From positions 1 through 64,000 of the forward strand of contig CACNSR010000001.1 in NCBI GenBank assembly GCA_902623175.1: 64,000 nt of DNA, read 5' to 3'. Below, piece by piece: positions 1 through 9,258 of the stretch. Below the pieces are notes generated by a model, which saw only the letters and a program-made list of their open reading frames with translations, did no database searches and was not told where the DNA came from. This stretch comes from Halieaceae bacterium. GTDB lineage: Bacteria; Pseudomonadota; Gammaproteobacteria; Pseudomonadales; Halieaceae. A program made the translations under genes and the position numbers. Numbering within the stretch: the stretch's first letter is position 1; every line of letters starts with the position of its first letter.

Positions 1-1
1 G

Positions 2-3000
2 ATTTATGATCCGACGGGTAATTTGCTGGTTAGTTCGAGCTGCAGTTATGACACGTGCAGGTCTGGCGAGACTCTGACAGCTGGGATCAGCTCGACCGGT
101 GTGCACATCGTCAAGATTAAGAGCCGCTACAGTAGTTCGGCTCCCGACGGTAATTATACTTTCAGTGTGTCGTTTGCAGCAGATGTGGTTGATGCTCGTG
201 ATAGTGTCCAGCGGCTCTATGTAGCATATTTTAACCGTCCCGCCGACCCTACGAGCCTCGCCTCGTTCCTGGATATGTTGCCTTCGGAGCCAACCTTTGA
301 GGACTTATTAGCGTTAGCCGAGCGCTACTTCAGCCCCTCAAGAGAGTATCTAGATTTGTACTCTGGCATGAGCAATGCCGAAATTGTGAATACTCTCTAT
401 CAGAATTTATTCTCGCGAGACGCGGAGCCAGCAGGTCTTATTCATTGGACTGAGCGTTTAAACACTGGACAGGAAACGATAGCGACTATTGCATTGCAAC
501 TTACTTTCAGTGCGCAAGGCACTGATGCAAAAGTGATACGCAATAAGATCGCTGTCGCGAATCAGTTTACTCAAAGCGTCTCAACGACCGTCGCTAATAT
601 CACCGGTTACAGCGGGAACGATGCCGCAGCGTCTGCCCGTAATTGGCTCCGAAAAGTTGATCACACAGATTTAGCTTTCGAGACTGCCATTTCCACGCTT
701 GAGCAAGCCGTAAAAGATGCGGTTGCAGCGACTGATAGGGATGGAGACGGTGTACCCGATAATCGAGACGGCGAACCTAATGACCCAGCTCAAACTCCAC
801 CCACCGCTGTAATCACTCTCTCGGCTAAATCAGGCCGAACTCCACAGTTAGTTAATTTCAATGGAGATAAGTCAGTTGCAGGAAATACTAGTAACTCCTT
901 TGTATCGTTCGATTGGGACTTTGGTGACGGTAACACTGCCTCCGGCGCCCAGGTTAGCCACACTTATGTCGAAGCCGGTGTATGGACTGTCTCACTGAGC
1001 GTTGAAAATGATATCGGCTTCACCCATACCGTCACGGAGGAGATAACGATTGCCGAGTTTGAGGGCCCCATCTCTGTCTCGGGAACCATATCACTGTCAG
1101 GTTTTCAGTTTGCGGATTCCGATGTGAATGACAGTCGGAGTGAGCCGGTATCAAACAATTCTGTCAACTCTGCTCAAGCTATCCCCAACCCTTCCATCAT
1201 CTCAGGCTATGTTAATGAAGCTGGCGAAGGCCCAGATTTTGATGACGGCGGAAAATCAAAGGACTCCGGCGACCTGTTTGATTATTTTGTTTTTAATGCG
1301 GTAGGTGGAGAGACTCTAAGATTATTGATTGCCGATACTGCTAACGATCTGGATCTGGCTCTTTATGATGAGAACTTTAACTTGGTTGCCTACTCGGTTG
1401 CTCCGGCCGGCTCCTCAGACGAGGTGGTCATAGTTCCAGACGCTCCTGGCACGTACTACGCAGAAGTAACACCTTACGCTGGAGCGAGTGCCTACAATCT
1501 CACTATAGATACAACGTCCGTGAAAATGTCATCTTTCAGCTCCGCTGCAAATCTTATGATTGGTGACGTGGTTGTGAACTTTAGGCGAGGGCACAGCAGT
1601 CTTATGGGTAAATCTAAGGATGTTGGATCTTTTACTGTGAAATCCACAATGAGCTCCACGATGGCAGGGCAATCGAGACTGTTTAGCTTTGGTGCAAACT
1701 TGCAAGGCGCGATCGGTAGCCTTCGGGCTTCCGGATCGGCCTGGGCTCTGCGCAGTGCTTCAAAAACAGCCGGTAAGGGTGAGTTGGAAGTTCGACGAGA
1801 CACGCACCTGATGGCTAAAGAAATGGCGAATGATCCAGCGGTGGAATTTGCAGAGCCAAATTATCTTATCCAACCGCTTAGCGTCGAACCTAACGATCAA
1901 TACTATGAGTTGCAGTGGCACTACGGTGCCATTGATTTACCGGATGCGTGGTCTACGACTACTGGTATCGCGAGTACGCGAATTGCCGTGTTAGATACGG
2001 GCATAGCAGATCATCCCGATATTGCTAGTAGGTTAACTGGAGACGGTTTCGATTTTGTGAGCAGTCTTGGGAGCAGTGGGGATGGTGATGGAATCGATGG
2101 CGATCCCACTGACCCTGGAGATGGCAAAGATAATACGCAATGCGTAAATTCTATTGACGATCGTAGCTCTTTTCATGGAACTCACGTTGCGGGAACTATT
2201 GGAGCCTCCACCAATAATCGTTTGGGAGTTGCTGGTGTAACGTGGTCCCCGGAAATAATGGATGTCCGAGTTCTAGGCTGCCTCGGCGGAGATAGCTGGG
2301 ATGTGTCCCAGGGCATCCTATACGCTGCTGGCTTGAGCAACTCGTCCGGCTTCTTGCCCAACAGGAGGGCTGACATTATTAACATGAGCCTTGGAGGCTC
2401 TTATGCAAGTGAGCTCCAGCGAAGAGCTATCGCTGATGCGGGGCGCGCTGGAGTCATTATAGTCGCCGCCGCTGGAAATTCCGCACAAGAGGGAAACCCC
2501 ATCAACTACCCGGCTGCTTTTCCTGGCGTAATTTCGGTTGGCGCAACATCTCTAAGTGGAATTCGAGCACCTTACTCCACCTACAATTCTTACGTTGATA
2601 TCGCAGCACCCGGTGGTGATATGACTAAGGATGTGAACGGGGACGGCTATGGAGATGGCGTGCTGAGCACTCTTGCGGAGATTCAGTCATCGTCAATAGA
2701 CTATGGATATGCCTTCAGCGACGGCACCTCTATGGCCGCTCCTCACGTTGCTGGCGTTCTTGCCCTGATGGAGGCAGTTACCGACCTTTCACCTGAAAAG
2801 CTAGACGAGGTTATTTCCACGGGTCGGCTTACTGTGGACATTGGCAACAGTGGTCGTGACAACGAGTTTGGCATGGGGTTGATTAATGCAAGTAAAGCCG
2901 TCGCCGCTGCGATCGAGCTTGCCTCTGGTGCAGTTGTGCCTGACAACCCTTCAACTGGGGTGAGTAGCAGCAGAATCAATTTAGGACGGATAACGACGTC

Positions 3001-3700
3001 TGCTAGTTTCGATGTTTTTAATAGCGGTTCTGGCAATTTAGTCGTTACAGCTATCACGACCAGCTCCAGCGCCTTATCTATAGTTTCACCAGATTCTGCA
3101 AACGGCTTAGGGTCATATCTAGTTGTTCTAGAGCGAAATGGGTTAGATGCTGGTTCCTATGCAGAACAGATTACTATCAAATCGAACTCTACAGAGACGC
3201 CCGAAGTCACGCTGACTATATTCTTTGAAGTCAGCACAGCGGTGTTGGACGCTGATGCCGGTGTCATGTGGATTAACTTTTACGAGGTGAATACGGAAAC
3301 CTCAAACTGGTATTACTGGCCCAACGCAAGGAGAGGGGAATACGTAATTGCAGTCACCGATTTACCTGCGGGCGTTTACTACGTCTACGCGGGCACTGAT
3401 CCCGACAATGACGGATACGTCGGAGGTCTGACTGAGGCATATGGTGTGTATCCATCACAAGATGACCCCGTACTGGTTATAGGTAACCGAGATTTGACTG
3501 GAATCGACCTCTATGCGCCGTATGAGCAACCTCTGAATAGTTCTCTGTCAAGGTCGAAGGTAGGGTCGGATAACTCTTCCAAATACTGCTACCCACCTAC
3601 AATTGATGGCGACTTAACACTGCCTAAACCCAGCTACGACGATTCCTCTGGGGGGGAAGCTACACGACTTTGCAAAGCGTCGAGAGCCGTGCCGCAATAA
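2..3700 (+). CDS. Secreted subtilisin-like (S8) serine peptidase with PPC, DUF4214, TSP3-like Ca-binding and PKD modules; 5' end truncated by window
   Basis: Reading frame is open to the window edge upstream of the track's TTG start (IYDPTGNLL...). Catalytic motifs: Asp VLDTGI, His SSFHGTHVAGTIG, Ser DGTSMAAPHVAG. PKD signature FDWDFGDGNTASG..VSHTY; Asp-rich DRDGDGVPDNRDG; DUF4214-like YVAYFNRPADPTS..YQNLFSRDAEPAGLIHW. Confidence 0.9.
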   Translation: MYDPTGNLLVSSSCSYDTCRSGETLTAGISSTGVHIVKIKSRYSSSAPDGNYTFSVSFAADVVDARDSVQRLYVAYFNRPADPTSLASFLDMLPSEPTFEDLLALAERYFSPSREYLDLYSGMSNAEIVNTLYQNLFSRDAEPAGLIHWTERLNTGQETIATIALQLTFSAQGTDAKVIRNKIAVANQFTQSVSTTVANITGYSGNDAAASARNWLRKVDHTDLAFETAISTLEQAVKDAVAATDRDGDGVPDNRDGEPNDPAQTPPTAVITLSAKSGRTPQLVNFNGDKSVAGNTSNSFVSFDWDFGDGNTASGAQVSHTYVEAGVWTVSLSVENDIGFTHTVTEEITIAEFEGPISVSGTISLSGFQFADSDVNDSRSEPVSNNSVNSAQAIPNPSIISGYVNEAGEGPDFDDGGKSKDSGDLFDYFVFNAVGGETLRLLIADTANDLDLALYDENFNLVAYSVAPAGSSDEVVIVPDAPGTYYAEVTPYAGASAYNLTIDTTSVKMSSFSSAANLMIGDVVVNFRRGHSSLMGKSKDVGSFTVKSTMSSTMAGQSRLFSFGANLQGAIGSLRASGSAWALRSASKTAGKGELEVRRDTHLMAKEMANDPAVEFAEPNYLIQPLSVEPNDQYYELQWHYGAIDLPDAWSTTTGIASTRIAVLDTGIADHPDIASRLTGDGFDFVSSLGSSGDGDGIDGDPTDPGDGKDNTQCVNSIDDRSSFHGTHVAGTIGASTNNRLGVAGVTWSPEIMDVRVLGCLGGDSWDVSQGILYAAGLSNSSGFLPNRRADIINMSLGGSYASELQRRAIADAGRAGVIIVAAAGNSAQEGNPINYPAAFPGVISVGATSLSGIRAPYSTYNSYVDIAAPGGDMTKDVNGDGYGDGVLSTLAEIQSSSIDYGYAFSDGTSMAAPHVAGVLALMEAVTDLSPEKLDEVISTGRLTVDIGNSGRDNEFGMGLINASKAVAAAIELASGAVVPDNPSTGVSSSRINLGRITTSASFDVFNSGSGNLVVTAITTSSSALSIVSPDSANGLGSYLVVLERNGLDAGSYAEQITIKSNSTETPEVTLTIFFEVSTAVLDADAGVMWINFYEVNTETSNWYYWPNARRGEYVIAVTDLPAGVYYVYAGTDPDNDGYVGGLTEAYGVYPSQDDPVLVIGNRDLTGIDLYAPYEQPLNSSLSRSKVGSDNSSKYCYPPTIDGDLTLPKPSYDDSSGGEATRLCKASRAVPQ

Positions 3701-3844
3701 TTTTCAGCTAAAAGCATGCGGCGCTCGGCGATGTTTTTTTATTGCGTGCGCGGCGCGTAAGTTTGCTTGGCCTCGGAAAATCATATTGCGTCTGCGAGAT
3801 CTTTCAGGTTCGATAAGGAGCGCACGCCTAGTTTTGGGAGCCGC

Positions 3845-5161
3845 ATGTCAGTTTTTGAGGACAGTTCAGCTGGGGTGCCTCACCCCCATAAGCTGAAAGA
3901 CGTAGATCTCTTTGGTCCTGGCGCTGAGGAACTTTGGTATGACGCTTATGCGATTCTCCATCGCGAGGCGCCAGTTCATCATCTGCCGGGAGAGGGGCTC
4001 ACTCCTGAAACCGATGCATTCATCCTGAGCCGTTACGAAGATATCAATCGAGTCGTCAAAGACCCGATTCGCTACACCCCCATTACCTCCCTGATGCTGG
4101 AGCAAATGGCGGCGGCCAGGACGCCTCCTGAGAACATGGATTACATCAACATGATGATGGTTTCCATGCTGACGCTGCGCCCAACGGTTGAGCTGTGGAG
4201 GGCCCACCGCAAGGAGCTTACTGACCCCTGGGTAGGCCCGGGCGCCGAGCGGCATCGCGGCATGATTACCCGCCGCGTCGACGCTTTGATTGACAACCTG
4301 CCGGGGGCTGGTGCAGTCGACTTTGTGCAGGCCTTTGCTAGGCCGCTGCCACAACAGGTGATGGCGGAGGTGCTGGGTTTTCCCGAGTCAGATATCCCGC
4401 AGCTGGCCGCATGGGGAAAGGCGCAGGTCATGCCTTTTGTTTACGGGGAGGGTCATTTGAATCGCCTGACCGATGAGCAGTTGGCCTCACAGTTCACTCA
4501 GCTCGACGGCTTCAAAGAGTATGTTCAGGACATCGTCCGTTCTAAGCGGCAGTCGCCTGCCGACGACATGATCAGCTTTCTAACGCAGGTCACCTACAGC
4601 GCACTGAATCGCAAGCTCACCGATCTTGAGATCAACGGCATTGTGTATGCGATGGTCCTAGGCGGGCTGGAGACCACTCAGTACGCGTTAGAGCAACAGG
4701 CGCAGTTGATTTGTGATCGGCCGGGGCTATTTCAGGCATTGCAGGCCGACCCCGCACTGTTAAGGACCTTCATTGAGGAGTCGCTCCGATTGCGGGCGCC
4801 GACTCAGGGGCTATCGACACGTTTGACAAGTCAAGATGAACAGTTTGGCGAGGTCGACGTGCCGAAAGGCTCGGTGCTGCATTTGCGATGGGCCGCTGCC
4901 AACGTTGATCCCGAAGAGTTCGAGTGCCCGATGGACTTGCAGCTCGATCGCAAGGCGGCCAGCCGCCATCTGTCTTTTTCCGCGGGCCCGCGGGTTTGCC
5001 CTGGCGCAGGTATTTCACGCTTGGAGCAGCAGATCGCCTGGACGCGGCTCCTGGAGCGACTCCAGTCCATGCGCTACGGGTCTGACAACACCTTCTTGCA
5101 TCAGCCCGGCATTATGCTGGGTACACTGCAACTCAATCTCGAATTGGTGAAAGCAGCTTAA
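3845..5161 (+). CDS. Cytochrome P450
   Basis: I-helix GGLETT, ExxR (EESLRLRAP), heme-Cys loop SFSAGPRVCPGAG. ATG at 3845 is preferred over the track start at 3767. Confidence 0.92.
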   Translation: MSVFEDSSAGVPHPHKLKDVDLFGPGAEELWYDAYAILHREAPVHHLPGEGLTPETDAFILSRYEDINRVVKDPIRYTPITSLMLEQMAAARTPPENMDYINMMMVSMLTLRPTVELWRAHRKELTDPWVGPGAERHRGMITRRVDALIDNLPGAGAVDFVQAFARPLPQQVMAEVLGFPESDIPQLAAWGKAQVMPFVYGEGHLNRLTDEQLASQFTQLDGFKEYVQDIVRSKRQSPADDMISFLTQVTYSALNRKLTDLEINGIVYAMVLGGLETTQYALEQQAQLICDRPGLFQALQADPALLRTFIEESLRLRAPTQGLSTRLTSQDEQFGEVDVPKGSVLHLRWAAANVDPEEFECPMDLQLDRKAASRHLSFSAGPRVCPGAGISRLEQQIAWTRLLERLQSMRYGSDNTFLHQPGIMLGTLQLNLELVKAA

Positions 5162-5180
5162 TAAAGAGGAGTCATCAACT

Positions 5181-5579
5181 ATGGCCACGATCCTTGCACA
5201 TCTCGAAGTCCATCCAGGTAAAGAAGCCGAATGGGAGGCCATCATGGCCGACATGGTGCGTCAGACCTTCGAGCAGGAAAAGCAGGTATTACGCTATGAG
5301 TACTTCAAAGGTCAGGAGCCCCTGCATTATTACTGTCTGCTGTCCTTTGAGGACAAATGGGCCTTCTATCTGCATCAGGCTTCGGATTATCACGAGGGCC
5401 ATGACTTTGAGGGTGTGCTTGCTAATGTGGAGTTGGAATACCTTGATCCGGTGAAAGGTGCCAGCGCACTGCCGTCTACCGAGAATCCGCCGCTGCCAGA
5501 AGATGCCAGTGAGACACTGCGAAACACCGAGCAGGCTTTTCCGATTTTGATTCCCGGGTGGTGGGCAAAAAGAGCCTAA
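5181..5579 (+). CDS. Antibiotic biosynthesis monooxygenase (ABM) domain protein / putative quinol monooxygenase
   Basis: Small ABM-like fold sequence (ILAHLEVHPGKEAEWEAIMADMVRQT..RYEYFKGQEPLHYY) immediately downstream of the P450. Confidence 0.75.
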   Translation: MATILAHLEVHPGKEAEWEAIMADMVRQTFEQEKQVLRYEYFKGQEPLHYYCLLSFEDKWAFYLHQASDYHEGHDFEGVLANVELEYLDPVKGASALPSTENPPLPEDASETLRNTEQAFPILIPGWWAKRA

Positions 5580-5589
5580 ATGGCAGGCC

Positions 5590-6849
5590 TCACTTTGCCT
5601 TGAATTCGATGTGCAGCGACTTCATTGCTCGCAATAAATAATGCGGGTGGTAGCTAAAGTCATTTTTACCTTCCGCGAACCACATGGAGTCGATGCGATC
5701 CACCAATGCCTTGAACGACCAATGCAATTCTCGCCGGGCAAGTGGTGCGCCTAGGCAGTGGTGCTTACCCGAACCGAATGCCATGTGTCCGCCGGCGCGC
5801 GGGCGATCCAGATCCAGTGCGTCGGGATTGTCAAAACGACGTTCATCACGATTCGCGGCTGCGAAACGAATATTGATCAGGCTGCCCGCAGGAATGGTCA
5901 CGCCGCTTAGCTCAACGTCCTTTGCTGTGGCGCGCATCAGGCTCTGCACTGGAGACTCTAGCCGCAACACCTCCTCAATGAAGACTTTCAGGTATCGGTC
6001 GGGGTCAGACTGCAGTTGCTCCCAAGCCATTGGGTTTTCAATGAGTAGCTTCACGCCCGCGGAGATGGCGTTGGTCGTGGTTTCTGAACCCCCGACGAAG
6101 GTATCAGCCATCATCTCGGCGTGGAGTTCGTTGTCATTGAGAGGGCGCCCCCAGTCCTCGATCACAGTGTTGACTAGCGCACTCAACAATGAATCGTCGG
6201 GCTTCTCCCGCAGTCGCTCAAAAATAGGCTGAAAATAGTGCTGGGCTTCGATTTCTTTTCGAACCGAGACCAGTTCATCCTCTTCGGACTGCATCAGGCT
6301 GATGCGGTGAAAGAACGCCTCCGTCCATTCTTTGATCTGCCAGATATCGTCGGGGTTGGCGCCCATTTGTTTGCCGATAACAATTAGCGGCAGAGGAATG
6401 GCGAACTGCGTCACCCATTCGCAGTGACCGTCGCCGATGAAGTCATCGATAAGCTGGTACGCCAGGTCGCGCACTTCATCTTCCAGCGCTTCAATTTTCT
6501 TGGGTCGAAACGCGTCGTTAAAGACTGAGCGCACCGCTTTATGGTCAGGATCATCGCGGCCGTTGAGGGTTTTTGCCGGAACCCAGCCTTCCTTCTGAAA
6601 GGTGTTGCGAACCGCTAGAGCGCGGGGGCTGGGTTCTGTCGCATCAGTGAGATACGCCGTCTCGTTGGTGAAGTACTCGGTATCTGTGAGGATCTGGCGC
6701 ACGTCATCAAAGCGGGTGATGACGTACATGCCGGTTGCTGGGCACTGATATACAGGCGCTTCGTCACGAAGCGTCTTGTACGCGTCATAAGGACAGCGTT
6801 GAGTCTCCACATCAAAGAGATTGACGCCAGTTGGTGTGTTTACCGTCAT
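5590..6849 (-). CDS. Cytochrome P450
   Basis: I-helix VGGSETTTNA, EEVLRLESP, heme loop MAFGSGKHHCLGAPLARRE. Confidence 0.94.
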   Translation of the reverse strand: MTVNTPTGVNLFDVETQRCPYDAYKTLRDEAPVYQCPATGMYVITRFDDVRQILTDTEYFTNETAYLTDATEPSPRALAVRNTFQKEGWVPAKTLNGRDDPDHKAVRSVFNDAFRPKKIEALEDEVRDLAYQLIDDFIGDGHCEWVTQFAIPLPLIVIGKQMGANPDDIWQIKEWTEAFFHRISLMQSEEDELVSVRKEIEAQHYFQPIFERLREKPDDSLLSALVNTVIEDWGRPLNDNELHAEMMADTFVGGSETTTNAISAGVKLLIENPMAWEQLQSDPDRYLKVFIEEVLRLESPVQSLMRATAKDVELSGVTIPAGSLINIRFAAANRDERRFDNPDALDLDRPRAGGHMAFGSGKHHCLGAPLARRELHWSFKALVDRIDSMWFAEGKNDFSYHPHYLLRAMKSLHIEFKAK

Positions 6850-6935
6850 AGGGGTGCCTGATGTCTTCGCAATAGCGGCTGTCGACTATAGCCTGAGGGT
6901 AAACCACGGAGAAGCGAAAGCGATACAATCAGACT

Positions 6936-8342
6936 ATGGCGACACCACTTCCCAATCATCCGCAGCTTCGCGGAAATTACGCGCCGATTCAGTTCGAAGC
7001 TGAATGCACCGACCTTATTGTGGAGGGCGATCTGCCCGCAGATCTTGAAGGCTCACTCTACCGCGTCGGGCCCAACCCAAAGTTTGTTCCCGATCAGGGC
7101 TACCATTGGTTTTTCGGTGCCGGCATGGTGCATGCGTTTCACTTTGGAGGAGGACGCGTTAACTACCTTAACCGATGGGCTCGCACCCCGAAGTTTGAGG
7201 CCGAACAGATCGCGGGTAAGCCCTTGCCCATGAGCTTCATTACTGACCCGGATACCGGCGCTATTCACCCGGATCGGCGCAATGGACTCGCCAATACCCA
7301 TATCGTGTGGCACGGCGACCAGTTGCTGGCGTTGGAAGAGGGGAGCCACCCATTCTCCATGGCGCCCGACACACTGGCGTCTGCGGGCTATGGCCATTAT
7401 GCGGCCGATCTTCAGGATGCCATGACGGCGCATCCGAAGATTGACCCGTTGACAGGCGACTTGCACGGCTTCGGCTATATGTCGGGTGCTATAGGTAGCA
7501 ACACCATGACCTATCACGTGGTCGGCGCGGATGGCGTAGTCAAGCGATCCGAACGCTTTGAGGCGCCTTATGCTGCAATGGTCCACGACTTTGTCGTCAC
7601 GCGAGACTACGTGTTGTTCCCTGTCTTCCCCCTCACCTTCGACCTGGATCGCATGAGCAAAATCGGTTCCCCTTTTGCTTTCGATGGGGGAGCGGGCGCC
7701 TATATCGGCGTATTGGAGCGTGATGCGCCGGTGAGCGAGATTCGGTGGATCGAGGCGCCGGTCTGCTTTGTTTTCCATTACCTCAACGCCTGGAATGAGG
7801 GCCAGCAAGTTACCTTTGATGCGATCGACTTTCCGATGGCACCCAACTTCCCCGATCCCGACGGCAACTTGCCTAGTCACGCTGAAGCACAGGGTCGCCT
7901 GACGCGTTGGCAGCTCAGCGTTGCCTCCGGTCAGATTGATCGGGAGCCACTTGTAGACGTCGCGGCAGAATTTCCGAGGATCGATGATCGATTGGCCATG
8001 GGTCGGCACCGGCACGGTTTTTTGGCGACCGCGTCACAGCGCCAGCGGGGCGACGGCGGCATATTCCACGAAATTAGGCATATCGATCTGGTAACGGGTC
8101 AGCAACAAGTCTGGAATGCAGGATGTGGGAGCGGGGTGTCAGAGCCGGTGTTTGTTGAGCGTTCCAAGCAAGCAGATGAAGGTGCTGGCTGGCTCTTGGC
8201 AACCGTCTATGAGCCAGGACGGCATACCTCGTCACTGGTGGTGCTGGATGCCATGGCAGTGGCTGATGGGCCAATCGCCACGGTGTGCCTTGATCACCGC
8301 GTGCCGTTTGGTTTCCACGGTAGTTGGCGTCCTGCCGAGTAG
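6936..8342 (+). CDS. Carotenoid oxygenase (RPE65/CCD) family dioxygenase
   Basis: EGSLYRVGPNP N-terminus; four candidate Fe-ligand His in HPKIDP, MVHDF, FHYLNAW and GFHGSW. Confidence 0.92.
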   Translation: MATPLPNHPQLRGNYAPIQFEAECTDLIVEGDLPADLEGSLYRVGPNPKFVPDQGYHWFFGAGMVHAFHFGGGRVNYLNRWARTPKFEAEQIAGKPLPMSFITDPDTGAIHPDRRNGLANTHIVWHGDQLLALEEGSHPFSMAPDTLASAGYGHYAADLQDAMTAHPKIDPLTGDLHGFGYMSGAIGSNTMTYHVVGADGVVKRSERFEAPYAAMVHDFVVTRDYVLFPVFPLTFDLDRMSKIGSPFAFDGGAGAYIGVLERDAPVSEIRWIEAPVCFVFHYLNAWNEGQQVTFDAIDFPMAPNFPDPDGNLPSHAEAQGRLTRWQLSVASGQIDREPLVDVAAEFPRIDDRLAMGRHRHGFLATASQRQRGDGGIFHEIRHIDLVTGQQQVWNAGCGSGVSEPVFVERSKQADEGAGWLLATVYEPGRHTSSLVVLDAMAVADGPIATVCLDHRVPFGFHGSWRPAE

Positions 8343-8343
8343 A

Positions 8344-9258
8344 TCAAGTTCCCTCTCGGCGTAAAGTATTCGAGCGCTTGTCCTCGCCGTCATGGCTCCA
8401 TCCCGGGGCCAGGAACAGGTAGCGAAGAGCGTTCTGCCAACTCCCCGCGCGACGGAGGTCCTGTGTAAGGTCGGCGTATTCACCGAAAGCTACCTTCACT
8501 GGGTGGTGAGTCGCGATGTTGTTGGTGAGGCCATAGCGAACCGGTTCAGCTTCAACTTCGGGGCTAAACGTGCCAAACAGGCGATCCCAAATAATCAACA
8601 CGCCGGCGTGATTGCGATCCAGATACCTGATGTTTGAGGCGTGATGTACGCGATGATGGCTCGGGGTATTGAAGAACCACTCAAACCAGACTGGCATCCG
8701 GTCAATTGTCTCGGTGTGCAACCAGAACTGGTAGATCAGACTGAGGCTCATCATGGTGATAATCATCACGGGATCAAACCCAAGCAGTGCCAGCGGGCAC
8801 CAGAACACATATTTAACGACCCGCTCACCAACACCCTGCCGGAGCGCCGTGCCGTAGTTGTAATACTGGGAGTTGTGGTGTGAGACATGTCCTGCCCACA
8901 AAAACCGCACCTCGTGGTTGGCGCGATGAAAGCTGTAGTAGGTTAAGTCATCTAGAAAAAATAGCAGCACCCACCACTGCAGTGCCTGGCTGACCACCTC
9001 TTTGAGCGGCGAAAGCTCCCAGCACACAAACATCAGCAACACGCCACTGAATTTCGGCAGCACGTCGACCACTACGGTCAGCAACATTACACCTATTGAC
9101 GCCAAAAAATCCTGCCGCTCATAGAGCGCGAGTGATTTACGCCACGCGACTGCCCATTCAATCAGCAGGGCAGTAAAGAATATGGGCAGGGCATAGATGA
9201 CCCAGTCATCCTGAAGCAGCGCAATGGTCTGTGGCAGCAGATTGTCCACGAAAATCAC
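8344..9258 (-). CDS. Sterol desaturase / fatty acid hydroxylase superfamily membrane protein
   Basis: His-box motifs HRANHE, HVSHHN, HHRVHH plus transmembrane segments. Confidence 0.88.
   Translation of the reverse strand: MIFVDNLLPQTIALLQDDWVIYALPIFFTALLIEWAVAWRKSLALYERQDFLASIGVMLLTVVVDVLPKFSGVLLMFVCWELSPLKEVVSQALQWWVLLFFLDDLTYYSFHRANHEVRFLWAGHVSHHNSQYYNYGTALRQGVGERVVKYVFWCPLALLGFDPVMIITMMSLSLIYQFWLHTETIDRMPVWFEWFFNTPSHHRVHHASNIRYLDRNHAGVLIIWDRLFGTFSPEVEAEPVRYGLTNNIATHHPVKVAFGEYADLTQDLRRAGSWQNALRYLFLAPGWSHDGEDKRSNTLRREGT

Noticed and set aside
1492-3057. Minus-strand ORFs (1492-1803, 2182-2385, 2743-3057) inside the S8 protease
   Set aside because: Antisense to a confidently coding frame, low-complexity composition, no recognisable family.
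3700-3760. Rho-independent terminator after the S8 gene (run of seven T's)
   Set aside because: The preceding GC-rich segment does not form a convincing stem on pairing.
7053-8015. 320-aa minus-strand ORF opposite the carotenoid oxygenase
   Set aside because: Shadow ORF from high-GC codon bias; the + strand protein has all expected Fe ligands.
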